From Parapontixanthobacter aurantiacus (GTDB lineage Bacteria > Pseudomonadota > Alphaproteobacteria > Sphingomonadales > Sphingomonadaceae): 64,000 nt of DNA. The notes below the pieces were generated by a model. It made no database searches and was not told the origin of the DNA. It saw only the letters and a program-made list of their open reading frames with translations. Positions 63,219-64,000 of the stretch are shown in pieces. Each line of letters starts with the position of its first letter. Position 1 is the first letter of the stretch. The stretch is taken from NCBI RefSeq assembly GCF_009827635.1, contig NZ_WTYW01000003.1, forward strand, positions 186,001-250,000, read 5' to 3'. Position numbers and translations under genes: made by a program.

Positions 63219-64000
63219 ATGCGTACAGAACTCGACCAGCTCATGGACCGGATCGCCGACGGACTGACCGCACCGGGGCAGATTTTCGAAACGGTCCCGT
63301 TCGAGCGCGGTGGCGTGGCGATGCCGTCCTTCAAGAACGCCCCGCCAAGCCTGGCGCATTACTTCGCCCATTACTGCAACGAGCACAAGGACGCGACCTT
63401 CCTTGTCGATGGCGATGTCCGCCTCACTTTCGGCGAAGCCTATGGCGCGGCGTTGCGGGTCGCCCGCGGGCTCGTCGCGAAGCAGGGCGTCGCCAAGGGG
63501 GATCGCATCGGCCTGGCGGCGCGCAATTCCGCAAACTGGGCGCTCGCCTATATGGGCATCGTGATGGCCGGAGGGTGCGCGACCCTTCTCAACGGGTTCT
63601 GGGAAGGCGACGAGCTTGCCTATGGCATACGGCTCGCCGGATGCAGCATCGTCCTCGCGGACGACGCGCGGATCGAACGCCTCGAAGGGACCGAGCATTC
63701 GGCGAAGATCGTGAGCCTTGGACACGGCGGTTCCCCTGCTGAAGGCCTGTCGGAAATATGGTCCGAGGACGAGGTCGCCCTGCCCGACCTGACGCAGGAC
63801 GATCTGGCGACGATCCTTTATACTTCGGGATCGACGGGCACGTCCAAGGGAGCCTATTCGGATCACCGCGGCGTGCTGCACGGCATTATGAGCTACATCG
63901 CGCAGACGGCAATGATGCTGCAGGTGCTCGAACATCGCGACGAGGCCCCTACCTCTCCGCCGAGTTCGCTGGTCGCCGTCCCGCTGTTCCACGTGACCGG
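63219..64000 (+). CDS. AMP-dependent acyl-CoA synthetase, 3' end cut by the window
   Basis: From the ATG at 63219-63221, preceded by GGAGAGGAA, 260 codons are open to the edge of the window. The phosphate-binding loop 'TILYTSGSTGTSKGAYSDHR' is the A3 core motif of adenylate-forming enzymes, and 'RIGLAARNSANWALAYMGIV' is a typical acyl-CoA ligase segment. The C-terminal lid domain lies beyond the window. It may activate a fatty or aromatic acid. It is divergent from lgt with a 150-base gap. Confidence 0.88.
   Translation, partial: MRTELDQLMDRIADGLTAPGQIFETVPFERGGVAMPSFKNAPPSLAHYFAHYCNEHKDATFLVDGDVRLTFGEAYGAALRVARGLVAKQGVAKGDRIGLAARNSANWALAYMGIVMAGGCATLLNGFWEGDELAYGIRLAGCSIVLADDARIERLEGTEHSAKIVSLGHGGSPAEGLSEIWSEDEVALPDLTQDDLATILYTSGSTGTSKGAYSDHRGVLHGIMSYIAQTAMMLQVLEHRDEAPTSPPSSLVAVPLFHVT

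Noticed and set aside
63114-63992. 292-codon minus-strand frame opposite the acyl-CoA synthetase
   Set aside because: The plus-strand frame has the A3 core motif and a good ribosome site, so the minus frame is a shadow.

Overview
The window looks like the chromosome of a GC-rich alphaproteobacterium, most likely Sphingomonadales and perhaps Erythrobacteraceae. That placement rests on protein sequence style, a RepC/ParA/MobF plasmid-type backbone, an HWE-family histidine kinase and the mix of small envelope genes; no rRNA or marker tree was used. Core genes (nrdA, nrdB, guaA, gyrB, sdaA, nadB, lgt, two endonuclease III-type genes) show that this is chromosome and not a plasmid.

Region 1 (1-13.2 kb) is accessory DNA. 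From left to right it holds a truncated YbjQ-type gene, a GIY-YIG-like gene, an unknown gene and a subtilase/AAA-ATPase pair that matches IetS/IetA. A plasmid-like backbone follows, read leftward: repC, an unknown gene, a candidate oriT, a membrane-anchored mobilisation accessory protein, a MobF relaxase, parA, a ParG-like small protein and a membrane protein. A candidate counter-transcribed RNA lies antisense to the repC leader. No integrase or type IV secretion genes are in view, so this is probably the right part of an integrated plasmid-like or mobilisable element that continues beyond the left edge.

Region 2 (13.2-15.3 kb) is a patchwork: a DUF559 endonuclease-like gene bracketed by G-rich inverted repeats, a second GIY-YIG-like gene, and an AT-richer pair of unknown genes (one membrane, one soluble).

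Region 3 (15.3-26.5 kb) contains both class Ia ribonucleotide reductase genes on the minus strand, separated by about 7.8 kb. NrdR-box-like palindromes precede both. Between them lie a Gln-rich protein, lipoproteins, degraded genes, DUF4287 and DUF2171 proteins, an FkbM methyltransferase, an acyltransferase-3 protein and two tiny membrane proteins.

Region 4 (26.5-48.8 kb) is mostly housekeeping: secreted proteins, nadB with an ABC ATPase, DUF924, two endonuclease III paralogues, an alcohol dehydrogenase, guaA, sdaA, gyrB, a DUF3089 hydrolase, an AI-2E-type permease, an HI0933-like flavoprotein, and a patatin/3-hydroxybutyrate dehydrogenase pair.

Region 5 (48.8-56.5 kb) is a cell-surface glycan locus: a beta-helix (pectate-lyase-like) protein with a small partner, two GT4 glycosyltransferases, and a tightly overlapping three-gene operon (acyltransferase, STELLO-type glycosyltransferase, unknown). 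Region 6 (56.6-64 kb) has an HWE sensor kinase, a lipoprotein, a compatible-solute ABC transporter with fused permease and binding protein, midA, lgt and the start of an acyl-CoA synthetase.

I recognised no tRNA, rRNA, CRISPR array, complete insertion sequence or integrase.
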